Source: Oscillospiraceae bacterium
GTDB lineage: Bacteria > Bacillota > Clostridia > Oscillospirales > Acutalibacteraceae
Assembly: GCA_025757685.1 (NCBI GenBank)
Contig: CP107220.1
Span: 1,922,204 to 1,986,203, forward strand
Direction: 5' to 3'
DNA: 64,000 bases
The translations under genes and the position numbers were made by a program. The notes beneath the pieces are model-generated. The model ran no database searches and had not been told where the DNA came from. It was given only the letters and a program-made list of their open reading frames with translations. Position 1 is the stretch's first letter. The number at the start of each line of letters is the position of its first letter. Positions 51,179 through 60,416 of the stretch are shown piece by piece.

Positions 51179-52057
51179 ATGAAAACTTGTGCAAAAACAC
51201 GAAAAATTGTCCCGCTGGTACTGGCGCTCTTGCTGCTTTTTGGCGGTTGCAGTGCGGTCAACAGGGCTGCCGTCTTTGGTACAAACGGCAACGAGACTAC
51301 CCGGCGGCAGGATGTGTTGACGGTGGAATTTCTGGATGTAGGTCAGGCCAATGCGGCGCTGCTCACCTGCGGGGGTAAGAGTCTGCTCATCGACGGCGGC
51401 AATGTGGCAGACGGCGCCAAGGTCACTCGTGCGGTGCAGGCGGCAACGGACCGGCTGGACTATGTGGTGAATACCCATGGCCATGAGGACCATGTGGGCG
51501 GCCTGGCCGCTGTGGTGGATGCGGTGCCGGTGGGTCAGGCCATTGTCAGCCCGGTGACGGCGGACAGCGACGATTACCAAGATTTTTTAGATGCGCTGGC
51601 GGATCGAGGCGTGACTCCGGTGGCCGGGCAGGCGGGTATGCAGTTCCCTTTGGGGGATGCGAAGTGTACCGTGCTGGGCCCCGCCGCTGCCGGCAGCGAT
51701 CTGAACAACAGCAGTCTGGTGCTGCAAGTGCGCTTTGGCGGCGCGACTTTTCTCTTTATGGGTGACGCCGGGGCAGAGGAGGAGCGCAGCTTGATCCAAA
51801 GCGGTGCAGATGTAAGTTGTGATGTGTTGGCGGTGGGTCACCACGGCAGCGGCTCTGCCACCGGCTATGTGTTTCTGCGCCAGGCGTTGCCCAAGTATGC
51901 GGTGATCTCCGTGGGCGCAGGCAACCGTTATGGCCACCCGGCAGAGAGCACGCTTTCCCGCCTGCGGGATGCCGGGTGTACCGTCTATCGCACGGATCAA
52001 AGCGGCACAATCACCATAGTGACGGATAAAAACGGAAAAATCCGCTGTCCTGCATAA
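51179..52057 (+). CDS. ComEC-like metallo-beta-lactamase-fold lipoprotein
   Basis: A 292-residue exported hydrolase. The signal peptide ends in a lipobox LFGGC (Cys24), so it is anchored outside the membrane. The MBL domain resembles the C-terminal nuclease part of ComEC/Rec2: FLDVGQANAALL (about 51-62), the metal motif THGHEDHVGG (about 100), LFMGDAGAEEE (about 185), and AVGHHGSGSATG near 222. It lacks the ComEC membrane channel. Extracellular DNA or nucleotide hydrolysis is plausible but unproven. No strong SD is seen (weak GGAA). It is divergent from tetR. Confidence 0.85.
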   Translation: MKTCAKTRKIVPLVLALLLLFGGCSAVNRAAVFGTNGNETTRRQDVLTVEFLDVGQANAALLTCGGKSLLIDGGNVADGAKVTRAVQAATDRLDYVVNTHGHEDHVGGLAAVVDAVPVGQAIVSPVTADSDDYQDFLDALADRGVTPVAGQAGMQFPLGDAKCTVLGPAAAGSDLNNSSLVLQVRFGGATFLFMGDAGAEEERSLIQSGADVSCDVLAVGHHGSGSATGYVFLRQALPKYAVISVGAGNRYGHPAESTLSRLRDAGCTVYRTDQSGTITIVTDKNGKIRCPA

Positions 52058-52064
52058 AAAAATG

Positions 52065-52093
52065 TTGTATTCCGCTGCTTTTTCAGCTATAAT
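52065..52093 (+). promoter_or_regulatory. SDR gene promoter
   Basis: TTGTAT (52065-52070), 17-bp spacer, TATAAT (52088-52093). Confidence 0.8.
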
Positions 52094-52129
52094 AGATACA
52101 GAATTTTACATATTGGAGGAATTTTACCT

Positions 52130-52981
52130 ATGTATTGTTGGTTAGACGGCAAAACTGTTGTTGTAACCGGCGCTTCCGGCGGTATGGGCGCAGGCATTGC
52201 GGCTACCTTGATCAAGAAGCACGGCTGCACGGTGATCGGCGTGGCTCGGTCAGAACCCAAGATGCTCAAATTCATTGAGGAGCTTGGCCCCACTTATGCC
52301 CAGCAGTTCTCTTACAAGCTGTTTGATGTGTCTGTTAAGGAGAATTGGGAGAACTTCTATAACGAGCTGGTAGAGGAAGGCGTGCAGGTGGATGTGCTGG
52401 TCAACAACGCCGGTATTCTGCCTAAGTTTAAGCGCTTTGACCGCTACAGTGATGAAGAAATTGAGCGTGCCATTAACATTAATTTCTACAGCTGCGTGTA
52501 TTCCGTTAAGACATTTCTGCCCATGCTGCTGCAGAGCACGGACCCGGGCATTGTTAACATTGACTCTTCCGCCGCGCTGATGAGCCTGGCCGGTACTTCC
52601 ATGTACAGCGCTTCCAAGGCTGCACTGAAGGGCTTTACCGAGGCTCTGCGTGAGGAATTCCGTGGCAAGTGCTATGTGGGTCTGGTTTGCCCCGGCTTTA
52701 CCAAGACGGATATTTTCCGCGGCCAGTCCAACGCAGGCGGCAAGGGCGAGAAGGTCATCAATATGATCTCTACCGATTGCGACCTGATGGTGAAGATGAT
52801 CATGTTCGGTTTGGAGCACAAGCAGGCACTGCAGATCCACGGTGTGGATGCCCACGCCATGAGCGTGTTTGGCAAGCTGCTGCCGGTGAACGGCTCTCGC
52901 CTGTTCAGCGCTGTGATGAAAGCGGCGGACATTGACCTGTTTAAGGAAGTTTTTAAGGACGACGCCGAGCTGGCGGAGTAA
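52130..52981 (+). CDS. short-chain dehydrogenase/reductase
   Basis: A 283-residue classical SDR. The cofactor motif TGASGGMGAG lies at about 14-23, NNAGI at about 91, and the catalytic tetrad is N (INFYSC), S in NIDSSAALMS (about 145), and Y/K in YSASKAALKG (about 157-161). An acidic or neutral residue after the second strand is not decisive for NAD versus NADP. Substrate unknown. A GPH transporter gene (with an in-frame TAG) follows 90 bp later, after a hairpin; the two may form a catabolic unit. Confidence 0.92.
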   Translation: MYCWLDGKTVVVTGASGGMGAGIAATLIKKHGCTVIGVARSEPKMLKFIEELGPTYAQQFSYKLFDVSVKENWENFYNELVEEGVQVDVLVNNAGILPKFKRFDRYSDEEIERAININFYSCVYSVKTFLPMLLQSTDPGIVNIDSSAALMSLAGTSMYSASKAALKGFTEALREEFRGKCYVGLVCPGFTKTDIFRGQSNAGGKGEKVINMISTDCDLMVKMIMFGLEHKQALQIHGVDAHAMSVFGKLLPVNGSRLFSAVMKAADIDLFKEVFKDDAELAE

Positions 52982-52992
52982 ATTTTAAGCAT

Positions 52993-53046
52993 TTAAGGGA
53001 CGCAGCCGTTTCAATGAGGAAATGGCTTTGCGCCCCTTTCTGCTTT
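52993..53046 (+). terminator. imperfect hairpin/terminator after the SDR gene
   Basis: AAGGGACGCAGCC...GGCTTTGCGCCCCTT imperfect stem followed by TCTGCTTTTTT. Confidence 0.5.
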
Positions 53047-53071
53047 TTTGCAATAAAAAGGAGGGGTTTTT

Positions 53072-54514
53072 ATGGCAGATGCTGTAACGGCAACGAAAAA
53101 AAAGTATATGAATTTTAAGGAGATTGCGGCGTACTCTCTGGGACTGTTCGGGTTCTAGGCCATCGTAGGCTTGCTAAACTCCTATCAGGCCGAGTTTGAC
53201 GGCTCCATTTTGGGCGCCAATGTGTCAGTGGTGGCCATTTTAATTTTGGTGGCCAAGATCGTGTCTGCTGTGGCGGACCCGGTGGTGGGCAACCTGATCG
53301 ACCGGTCCAAAAGCAAGCGGGGCAAGTTCAAATCTATGATCCTGTACTCTCTGGTGCCGCTGCTGGTGATGACCGCTGTGGTGTTTGTGAAAGTGCCGTT
53401 TTCCGGCACCGGGCTGTATGTGTGGATCTTCCTCACCTACTTGGTTTGGTCCATTGCCATGACCATGGGCGATGTGCCCTCGCAGGGGATCGCTTCCGTG
53501 CTGACCCCGGATCCCACGGAGCGCACCAATGTGGTGTCCATTTCCAATACCTTTAAGCAGATCGGCTTTTCTGCCTGCGTGGTGATTGTGCCGATTGCCT
53601 GCCTGATCATTCCCGGCGGGTCCAAGGTGTTCGTTAAGTCCGGCGAGACAGATACGCCTATGATCGCTTCCGAGTTCTTCTGGACCGCAGTGCTCACCGC
53701 CATCTTTGGTTGTGTGCTCTTTGCTCTGATTCCGCTGCTCAATAAGGAGCGGGTGCCCTACCAGGCCGGCGAAAAGACCACTTTTAAGGATATGATGGGC
53801 GCGCTGAAGAACAATAAACCCCTAATGCTGGTGATTATTTCTTACTTCCTGGGCTTTGGCCGTCAGATGGCTATGGGTATCCAGGTACAGGCCGCAACGG
53901 TGATCCTGGGCAGCCAAAACCTGGTGGCTGTTTTGGGTATCGTTACCGCCGTGGGTTCCATGATCAGTATGGCGCTGTGCCCCCTGCTGATTAAGAAGCT
54001 GGATGAGCGCAAGGCGTACATTCTTCTGTCTGTTTACGGCTTTGCCGCTTCTATTTTCTCCTTTGTGATCGGCCATTTCTGGTTCCAGTCTCCGGACAAT
54101 ATGGTGCTCACCGTGCTGTTTTATGCCTCTCTGTTCCTGATCGGCTTGCAGTTCGGCGCCGTCACCTTAATGCCCATGATCATGACTGCGGATTGCGTGG
54201 ATTATTACGAGTATGAGACCGGCAAGCGGATGGAGGGCGCCGCCTATTCCATCCTGACCTTGACCATTAAGGTGTGTCTGGCACTGGGTACTGCCGTGGG
54301 TCTGATCTTTGTGCAGGTGTCCGGTTATTATGACGCTTTGGGTGCCGGTACTTTCACCACCAAGACCAAGGACATTATCTTTTTTGCTTATACCGCCTTG
54401 CCGGGCGTGCTGGCACTGCTGTCCATCTTCCCCATGTTTAAGTACGACATTGTGGGCGAGAAGAAGGCGCAGATCTCTGCCGCCCTGTCCCAGCGCCGCG
54501 CCGGTAAAGAATAA
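53072..54514 (+). pseudogene. GPH-type symporter interrupted by an in-frame TAG
   Basis: ATG 53072 (SD GGAGGGG) begins MADAVTATKKKYMNFKEIAAYSLGLFGF, then codon 29 is TAG (53156-53158), after which the frame continues AIVGLLNSYQAEF through a complete 12-helix GPH permease to TAA at 54514. The second half has the GPH hallmark MTADCVDYYEYETGKRMEGAAYS. From memory of the family, glutamine is expected at the TAG, so a single C to T change (CAG to TAG) is the simplest reading; no frameshift or other damage is seen. Reinitiation at TTG 53171 would drop helix 1 and has no SD. A recent nonsense mutation, a sequencing error or readthrough are all possible. Confidence 0.85.
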
Positions 54515-54550
54515 GCGCCTGAAAATAGATACAATATGTATATATAGAGA

Positions 54551-54582
54551 AAAGCGACTTCCCTCGGGAAGTCGCTTTTTTG
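54551..54582 (+). terminator. terminator after the GPH pseudogene
   Basis: AAAGCGACTTCCC/GGGAAGTCGCTTT stem with a short TC centre and T run. Confidence 0.88.
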
Positions 54583-54781
54583 TGTGGTGTTCAGCGGGTT
54601 TAAATATGTGTGCATATCGGTGTGTAAGATGATGGTATACACATCAGAGACGGCGGATAGTATCCGCCCAATTTAGAATTGCAACGAGATTTTCTGCATT
54701 TTATTTATTGCTATTTTTGGCCTGGTTACGCGAAATTTTGGTGGATCAGAAAAAATTTTTTATTTTTTCCGACATTACCTA

Positions 54782-54810
54782 TTGACATAGTAGGCATTAT
54801 GGTGTATAGT
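54782..54810 (+). promoter_or_regulatory. metY-cysK promoter
   Basis: TTGACA (54782-54787), 17-bp spacer, TATAGT (54805-54810). A leader of about 155 nt precedes metY. Confidence 0.85.
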
Positions 54811-54854
54811 TAAGTCAATCCAACGGGGAGACCCGAAGAAATCAGGAGACCGCT

Positions 54855-54923
54855 ATGAACCGGTTATTTCCCACATTGTTAAGACAAAATTTCCGATTTG
54901 GACGAATGAGCCGATGTATGTGA
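54855..54923 (+). CDS. 22-residue leader peptide ending Cys-Met (metY leader)
   Basis: ATG 54855 with SD AGGAG eight bases upstream starts MNRLFPTLLRQNFRFGRMSRCM followed by TGA at 54921. It lies between the operon promoter and metY, and its last codons are TGT (Cys) and ATG (Met), the two products relevant to the downstream enzymes. CGATTTGG (54893-54900) can pair with CCAATCG (54925-54931), with one base bulged, spanning the Cys and Met codons. This layout resembles cysteine-codon leader peptides known before sulfur genes in actinobacteria. Ribosome stalling when cysteine or methionine is short is an inference. Confidence 0.6.
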   Translation: MNRLFPTLLRQNFRFGRMSRCM

Positions 54924-54973
54924 CCCAATCGTAACCTACACTTTATCATTTGAACTTGAAAGGAATTTGAATT

Positions 54974-56269
54974 ATGAGCAAGAAATACGCATTTGAGACT
55001 TTGCAGCTGCATGTTGGCCAGGAGCAGGCGGATCCCGCTACCGACTCCAGAGCCGTACCGATTTATCAAACCACTTCTTATGTGTTCCATAACAGCGACC
55101 ACGCCCAGGCCCGTTTTGGCCTGGCAGACGCCGGCAACATTTACGGCCGTCTGACCAACTCCACCCAGGATGTGTTTGAAAAGCGCATTGCCGCTTTAGA
55201 GGGCGGCGTAGCCGGTTTGGCTACCGCCAGCGGTGCGGCTGCTTTGGCTTACACCTTCCAGGCACTGGCCAAGGCCGGTGACCATATTGTCAGCGCCAAG
55301 ACCATTTACGGCGGCACTTACAACTACCTGGAGCACACCTTCCCGGAGCACGGGGTCAAGACGACTTTTGTTGACCCGGACGATCTGCAAAATTTTGAGG
55401 ACGCCATTCAGGACAACACCAAGCTGATCTTTTTTGAGACCCTGGGCAACCCCAATTCTAACTTGGTGGACATTGAGGCCCTGGCCAAGATCGCCCACAA
55501 GCACGGCATTCCGCTGGTGGCGGACAGCACCTTTGCAACGCCCTATCTGCTGCGCCCCATTGAGTACGGCGTAGACATTGTGGTCCACAGCGCCACCAAG
55601 TTCATCGGCGGTCACGGCACCACCTTGGGCGGCGTGATCGTAGACAGCGGCAAGTTCGATTGGGAAAAGAGCGGCAAGTTCCCGCAGCTCACCGAACCCA
55701 ACGCCAGCTACCACGGCATCAGCTTTGTGCAGGCTGCCGGCCCGGCTGCGTTCGCCACTTATATCCGCGCGATTCTGCTGCGCGATACCGGCGCTGCAAT
55801 CTCTCCCTTTAACGCATTCCTGTTGCTTCAGGGCGTAGAGACCCTGTCCCTGCGTGTGGAGCGCCATGTGGAGAACACCAAGAAGGTGCTGGAGTACCTG
55901 CAAAATCACCCGCTGGTCGAGCATGTGAACCATCCGTCCTTGGATCCCAAATATCAGGATCTGTACAATAAATATTTCCCCAACGGCGCCGGTTCCATCT
56001 TCACCTTTGACATCAAGGGCGGCGAAAAAGAGGCAAAGGCCTTTATCGACGCGCTGGAGATCTTCTCTCTGCTGGCCAATGTGGCAGATGTAAAGTCCCT
56101 GGTGATCCACCCCAAGACCACCACCCACTCTCAGCTGTCTGAGCAGGAGTTCAACGAGCAGAAGATTTTTGACAACACGATCCGTCTTTCTATCGGTACA
56201 GAGAACATCAACGACATTATCGCCGATCTGGAGCAGGGATTTGACGCTGTAAAAGCGCTGAACGCCTGA
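54974..56269 (+). CDS. metY: O-acetylhomoserine sulfhydrylase (aminocarboxypropyltransferase)
   Basis: PLP enzyme making homocysteine from O-acetylhomoserine and sulfide; 431 residues, the long MetY size. Motifs: YQTTSYVFHNSDHAQARFG near the start, LATASGAAAL, YGGTYN, and the PLP lysine in HSATKFIGGHGTTLGG near 205-220. SD AAAGGA precedes the ATG. The cysK gene follows 43 bp later, so the pair assimilates sulfide into both homocysteine and cysteine. Expression is probably tied to the leader peptide upstream. Confidence 0.96.
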   Translation: MSKKYAFETLQLHVGQEQADPATDSRAVPIYQTTSYVFHNSDHAQARFGLADAGNIYGRLTNSTQDVFEKRIAALEGGVAGLATASGAAALAYTFQALAKAGDHIVSAKTIYGGTYNYLEHTFPEHGVKTTFVDPDDLQNFEDAIQDNTKLIFFETLGNPNSNLVDIEALAKIAHKHGIPLVADSTFATPYLLRPIEYGVDIVVHSATKFIGGHGTTLGGVIVDSGKFDWEKSGKFPQLTEPNASYHGISFVQAAGPAAFATYIRAILLRDTGAAISPFNAFLLLQGVETLSLRVERHVENTKKVLEYLQNHPLVEHVNHPSLDPKYQDLYNKYFPNGAGSIFTFDIKGGEKEAKAFIDALEIFSLLANVADVKSLVIHPKTTTHSQLSEQEFNEQKIFDNTIRLSIGTENINDIIADLEQGFDAVKALNA

Positions 56270-56312
56270 TTTGACCGACAATTTCATTTGAATTTGACAA
56301 GGAGTTATTATC

Positions 56313-57242
56313 ATGGCAATTTATAAATCTATCCTGGACCTGGTTGGCGGCACCCCGCTGGTGGAGCTGACCCAGTTTGAAAAAGAGAACGACCTGAAAG
56401 CAACTGTTTTGGCCAAGCTGGAGTATTTTAACCCGGCCGGTTCCGTGAAGGACCGTATCGCTAAGGCCATTGTAGAGGACGCAGAAAAGACCGGCAAGTT
56501 GCAGCCCGGCGGCACCATTATTGAGCCTACCTCCGGCAACACCGGCATCGGTCTGGCAGCTGTTGCTGCGGCCAAAAAATATCGCCTGATCATCACCATG
56601 CCGGAGACTATGAGCGTGGAGCGCCGCAACCTGATGAAAGCCTATGGCGCAGAGCTGGTGCTCACCGAGGGCGCCAAGGGCATGAAGGGCGCCATCGCTA
56701 AGGCAGAGGAGCTGCACGAGCAGATCCCCGGCTCCATCATCGCCGGTCAGTTTGTAAACCCGGTGAACCCGGCCACCCATAAGGCCACCACCGGCCCGGA
56801 GATCTGGAAGGACACCGAGGGCAAGGTTGACATCTTTGTGGCAGGCGTAGGCACCGGCGGTACGGTGTCCGGCGTGGGCGCGTACCTGAAGAGCCAAAAC
56901 CCCAATGTAAAGGTGGTTGCCGTAGAACCTGCTTCCTCCCCGGTGCTGTCCACCGGCCAGGGCGGCGCCCATAAGATTCAGGGTATCGGCGCCGGCTTTG
57001 TTCCGGATACGCTGGATACCAAGATTTATGACGAGATCATTACCGTCACCAATGAAGATGCTTTTGCCACCGGCAAGCGTCTGGCCAAGTCTGACGCAGT
57101 GCTCACCGGTATCAGCTCCGGTGCAGCCGTTTGGGCTGCCGAGCAACTGGCCAAGCGCCCGGAGAACGCAGGCAAGACCATCGTAGCCTTGCTGCCGGAT
57201 ACCGGTGACCGCTACCTGTCCACCCCGTTGTTCCAGGACTGA
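56313..57242 (+). CDS. cysK: cysteine synthase A (O-acetylserine sulfhydrylase)
   Basis: PLP enzyme converting O-acetylserine and sulfide to cysteine; 309 residues. The PLP lysine is in NPAGSVKDRIA (about 41-51), the substrate loop in PTSGNTGIGLA (about 68-78), and the phosphate-binding GTGGTVSGVG near 175. SD AAGGAG precedes the ATG. It is the last gene of the metY operon, closed by a terminator at 57261. Confidence 0.97.
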   Translation: MAIYKSILDLVGGTPLVELTQFEKENDLKATVLAKLEYFNPAGSVKDRIAKAIVEDAEKTGKLQPGGTIIEPTSGNTGIGLAAVAAAKKYRLIITMPETMSVERRNLMKAYGAELVLTEGAKGMKGAIAKAEELHEQIPGSIIAGQFVNPVNPATHKATTGPEIWKDTEGKVDIFVAGVGTGGTVSGVGAYLKSQNPNVKVVAVEPASSPVLSTGQGGAHKIQGIGAGFVPDTLDTKIYDEIITVTNEDAFATGKRLAKSDAVLTGISSGAAVWAAEQLAKRPENAGKTIVALLPDTGDRYLSTPLFQD

Positions 57243-57260
57243 TTTTAGCCCCCAAAGAAT

Positions 57261-57298
57261 ACCACCGCCCCGGCGTGAGCCAAAGCGGTGGTGTTTTT
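57261..57298 (+). terminator. terminator after cysK
   Basis: ACCACCGC/GCGGTGGT stem with 16-base loop, then GTTTTTC. Confidence 0.8.
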
Positions 57299-57479
57299 CT
57301 TTGCGTATGCATAAGTGCGGCTGGAGCAGCCACAGTTGCCCACCCAATCACCCGCTTGACAAACCCTGCCGGATATATTAAAATAACACAAGTGCCGTGA
57401 TCGGCTTGTGCTAGCCGTATGGCGGGCGGACAAAGCAGGGAAGCACGGGAAATATTAAGAAAAAAGCAAAATAAAAAAT

Positions 57480-57555
57480 CGGGGTGTAGCGCAGTTGGTA
57501 GCGCGCCTGCTTTGGGAGCAGGATGCCGCAGGTTCGAATCCTGTCACTCCGACCA
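57480..57555 (+). tRNA. trnP: tRNA-Pro (anticodon TGG)
   Basis: A 76-nt cloverleaf with encoded CCA. Acceptor CGGGGTG/CACTCCG (one G-T pair), D arm with AGCGCAGTTGGTAGCGC, anticodon stem CCTGC/GCAGG with loop TTTGGGA giving anticodon TGG, and T arm CAGG-TTCGAAT-CCTG. It marks the left boundary of an AT-rich element, a typical integration spot. Confidence 0.97.
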
Positions 57556-57559
57556 TATC

Positions 57560-57603
57560 GAGTGTTCATAAGGGATTTGACTTATGAACACTCCTTTTGT
57601 TTT
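57560..57603 (+). terminator. terminator after tRNA-Pro
   Basis: GAGTGTTCATAAG/CTTATGAACACTC stem with CTTTTGTTTT. A second hairpin, AGCAAGG/CCTTGCT plus T run, follows at 57625-57650. Confidence 0.85.
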
Positions 57604-57649
57604 ATCATATAATTCGTATGTACGAGCAAGGGTAACACCTTGCTCTTTT

Positions 57650-59353
57650 TTATGCCGTGAATTGCTCGGTTATATACTCTACGGCAACACCTTTGCGTGT
57701 ATCCGCAATATGGGTTTGTTTTGTGGTGTTCGGAAATTCGATATATCCGATAAAACGGTAATATATAACGATTCGTTGCGTTCGGCTTTTGCCTGTGCCC
57801 TCTGTTTCAAAAATATCAATATGGTCAATCAGTTCTCGAAGCAGCGGTGTTGTCAGATTATCCATTTGCATAAACCTGCGAATTGCCGATATGAATTTTC
57901 CATATTCCGAATTGGTGTTTTTCAACTCTTCGATTTGGTGTCGAGTATCCGCAATTTTGGCTTTTAAGTCCATACGCTCTTTTTCGTATTTATGAGATAA
58001 CTCAACAAACCACTCATCGCTGACTTTTCCGATAACATTATCCTCATATAGCTTTTCATAAAGTTGCGATACCGTGTTGCTGCGTGTAATCGCTTTTTGC
58101 AGTTCCGACTCCAAAAACTTTTTGTCCTTTTCTCTTTCTTCGTCATTTTTTCGCAAAAGCAGTTGTGCAAAATATGACTCGTCAATTTCCAACATTTCAA
58201 CAAGTCGCCTTAATTCAAGTTTTACAACTTCTTCAAGGGCGTCTGCTCTGACATAATGTCTCCCGGGACAATTTCCTCGATAATCCACTTTGTTGTCGGA
58301 ACAAGTGAAATAGTGAATTTCTTTATTCGAGGTGCTTGTGTGGTATCTCATTTTACTGTGGCAATCTCCGCAGTATATCAATCCGTTAAATATACTCCGT
58401 TCGCCGTTTTCTTTTTTCGGAGCCCGACGCTTTGTTTTTGAAATAAACTTCTGTACGGTTTCAAATGTTTCTCGGTCGATTATCGGCTCATTTACATTCT
58501 TGAATACAGCCCAATTTTCTTTTGAGTTTTCAATACGTCTTTTGTTTTTAAATGACTTGGAATATGTTTTGAAATTGATAATATCTCCGCAATACTCTTG
58601 TTGAGAAAGAATTTTTTGAATAGTTGTCTTACACCATTTGTACGGATTGGTTTGTGTTTTCTTTCCGCCTCTGTTCAGTCCTTTGGACCGCCAATAAGCC
58701 ATAGGTATAAGCACTTCGTTTTCCTGCAATTCTCTTGCAATGGTTTCGTTGCCTTTACCGTCGAGGCACATTTTGAATATGCTTTTCACAACGGTTGCGG
58801 CTTCCGGGTCAATTATCCATTTCTTTTTGTTTTCCGGAGATTTCATATATCCGTAAGGCGGTTGCGATAGCGGCTCTCCCATACTGCCTCTGAGCCTGTG
58901 GGATGAACGAATCTTTTTTGAAATGTCTCTTGCATACATTTCATTTAAGATATTCTTGAACGGTGCAATTTCGCTTTCTCCCTCATCGCTGTCAATGGCG
59001 TCGTTTACTGCAATAAAACGAATATTATGTTCGGGGAAATAGCTGTCGGTATAATTACCTACCGAAACATAATCACGGCCCAGGCGGGATAAATCTTTAA
59101 CCATTACGGCAGAAACAAGTCCGATTTCAATATCGTCGATAAGCTGTTGAAATCCGGGACGGTTAAAATTTGTTCCGGTATATCCGTCATCCACATAATA
59201 TTTTGTATCCGTTAAACCCATTTCTTTTGCTTTTTGTGATAACAACTTCTTTTGATTGCCTATGGAGTTACTCTCGCTTTCCGTTCCGTCATCACGGGAC
59301 AAACGACAATAAAGAGCAGTTATCCCTATTTGGTTTTTGTTTTTCGACTGCAT
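57650..59353 (-). CDS. large serine recombinase (TnpX/TndX type)
   Basis: A 567-residue site-specific recombinase. The resolvase domain (1-155) has ALYCRLSRDD with the nucleophilic serine, VMVKDLSRLGRDY, and NDAIDSDEG. The Recombinase domain follows (PYGYMKSPENKKKW, about 165-265), then a zinc ribbon (YCGDCHSKM...YFTCSD...GNCPG), a coiled coil (about 400-475) and a C-terminal DUF4368-like end (RIVIYYRFIG). Such enzymes move Tn4451-type and related conjugative elements in Clostridia. Its position next to tRNA-Pro, transcribed towards it, fits an element boundary. Confidence 0.93.
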   Translation of the reverse strand: MQSKNKNQIGITALYCRLSRDDGTESESNSIGNQKKLLSQKAKEMGLTDTKYYVDDGYTGTNFNRPGFQQLIDDIEIGLVSAVMVKDLSRLGRDYVSVGNYTDSYFPEHNIRFIAVNDAIDSDEGESEIAPFKNILNEMYARDISKKIRSSHRLRGSMGEPLSQPPYGYMKSPENKKKWIIDPEAATVVKSIFKMCLDGKGNETIARELQENEVLIPMAYWRSKGLNRGGKKTQTNPYKWCKTTIQKILSQQEYCGDIINFKTYSKSFKNKRRIENSKENWAVFKNVNEPIIDRETFETVQKFISKTKRRAPKKENGERSIFNGLIYCGDCHSKMRYHTSTSNKEIHYFTCSDNKVDYRGNCPGRHYVRADALEEVVKLELRRLVEMLEIDESYFAQLLLRKNDEEREKDKKFLESELQKAITRSNTVSQLYEKLYEDNVIGKVSDEWFVELSHKYEKERMDLKAKIADTRHQIEELKNTNSEYGKFISAIRRFMQMDNLTTPLLRELIDHIDIFETEGTGKSRTQRIVIYYRFIGYIEFPNTTKQTHIADTRKGVAVEYITEQFTA

Positions 59354-59593
59354 TTAATCCTCCTTTCCGACAGTCGAACAATCATATTCATCTGTCATTT
59401 TATCATTGATACTATCAACAGACAATTCTGCGAAATCGCCCGTGAGATATTTTTTCAATCTGTTATTCAAATGATTGCTGTCGCTATATTTTTTAATGTT
59501 AAAATCCTCAAATTTACCGCAAACGATATATCTTACTCCATTTATCATATATTCGCCTGTACCCAAGTCGAAATTTGTTATTTGCTTTTTCAT
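59354..59593 (-). CDS. small hypothetical protein of the mobile element
   Basis: A 79-residue acidic protein starting MKKQITNFDLGTGEYMINGVRYIVCGKFED, with SD AGGGAGA before ATG 59593; a GTG at 59611 in the same frame is too near the SD. A small N-terminal domain precedes a disordered end. Its start lies just past the stop of the ParB-like gene (TGATATG), and it is followed directly by the recombinase gene, so it belongs to the element's operon. Function unknown; a regulatory role is possible. Confidence 0.7.
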   Translation of the reverse strand: MKKQITNFDLGTGEYMINGVRYIVCGKFEDFNIKKYSDSNHLNNRLKKYLTGDFAELSVDSINDKMTDEYDCSTVGKED

Positions 59594-59594
59594 A

Positions 59595-60416
59595 TCATCT
59601 CTCCCTCTCACGCTGTCTGATTAAATATTTTCTGTAATGCTCGCAAGCTTTAATTATGAAATCTTCGGTCTTTTGTTTATCCAAACCTTTTGGCAAGACA
59701 TCGCGCAACTTGTCGGCAGGTATTCGTACCTGTTCTTTTTGATTTGGCTTTTCTTCATTGAGAACAGCAAAAACCGTATCGACGAAAAAGTTACTGTTTT
59801 TACTGAACTTTCTCAATCTTTGTGCTTGTGACAATGACGGTGTTGCGTCAGTAAATTCGATTTGTTCAAGTAATATTTGTTGTTCATATTCCGACAGATA
59901 TGAAAGTTCAACCGCAGGAGTAAAGGCTATCCTTTCTTCGTCAACACGTTTAAGTAATTCGGGTATTAAGTATGTCAGGCGGATATATCGCTGAACATTT
60001 CTGCCGCTTTCGGTGTCGGATATGTTATCTCTTGACTTGTGGACAACTTGTCCATAAGTTTTACCTTGATGCTTTAGTGCCTCTGATTTCATTTTGTATG
60101 CAAAAGCTTTTTCGCTCGGTAAAATATGTTCACGGTGTATGTTTGAATCCACCATTTGCACAATCGCCTCGTCTTTTGTGAGTTCTTCGATTATTGCGGG
60201 TACGCTTGTTATCCCGAGTTCCTTGCACGCCTCAACTCGTCTGTGTCCGCTGATAATTTCATATTTACCCGCCGGAAAAGAACGAACTATTATCGGTTCA
60301 AGCAATCCGTTTTCTTTTATGCTTTCTGTTAATTCTTGATGTTCGATTCCGTTTCTTTTCTTAAACGGATGATTTTCAAAAGGAATGAGCAAATTTATAC
60401 TTATGTTTTTTATCAT
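59595..60416 (-). CDS. ParB/RepB/Spo0J-type protein of the mobile element
   Basis: A 273-residue ParB-domain protein. The N-terminal ParB nuclease/CTPase-like domain has INLLIPFENHPFK, SIKENGLLEPIIVR, ISGHRRVEACKELG (where chromosomal ParB has GERR) and DSNIHREHILPSEKAFAY. A middle HTH-like region (TYGQVVHKSRDN...RYIRLTYLIPELL) follows. It is the accessory type often found in conjugative elements, unlike the two chromosomal paralogues at 3279 and 5225. Start ATGA overlaps the stop of the preceding gene. Confidence 0.88.
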   Translation of the reverse strand: MIKNISINLLIPFENHPFKKRNGIEHQELTESIKENGLLEPIIVRSFPAGKYEIISGHRRVEACKELGITSVPAIIEELTKDEAIVQMVDSNIHREHILPSEKAFAYKMKSEALKHQGKTYGQVVHKSRDNISDTESGRNVQRYIRLTYLIPELLKRVDEERIAFTPAVELSYLSEYEQQILLEQIEFTDATPSLSQAQRLRKFSKNSNFFVDTVFAVLNEEKPNQKEQVRIPADKLRDVLPKGLDKQKTEDFIIKACEHYRKYLIRQRERER

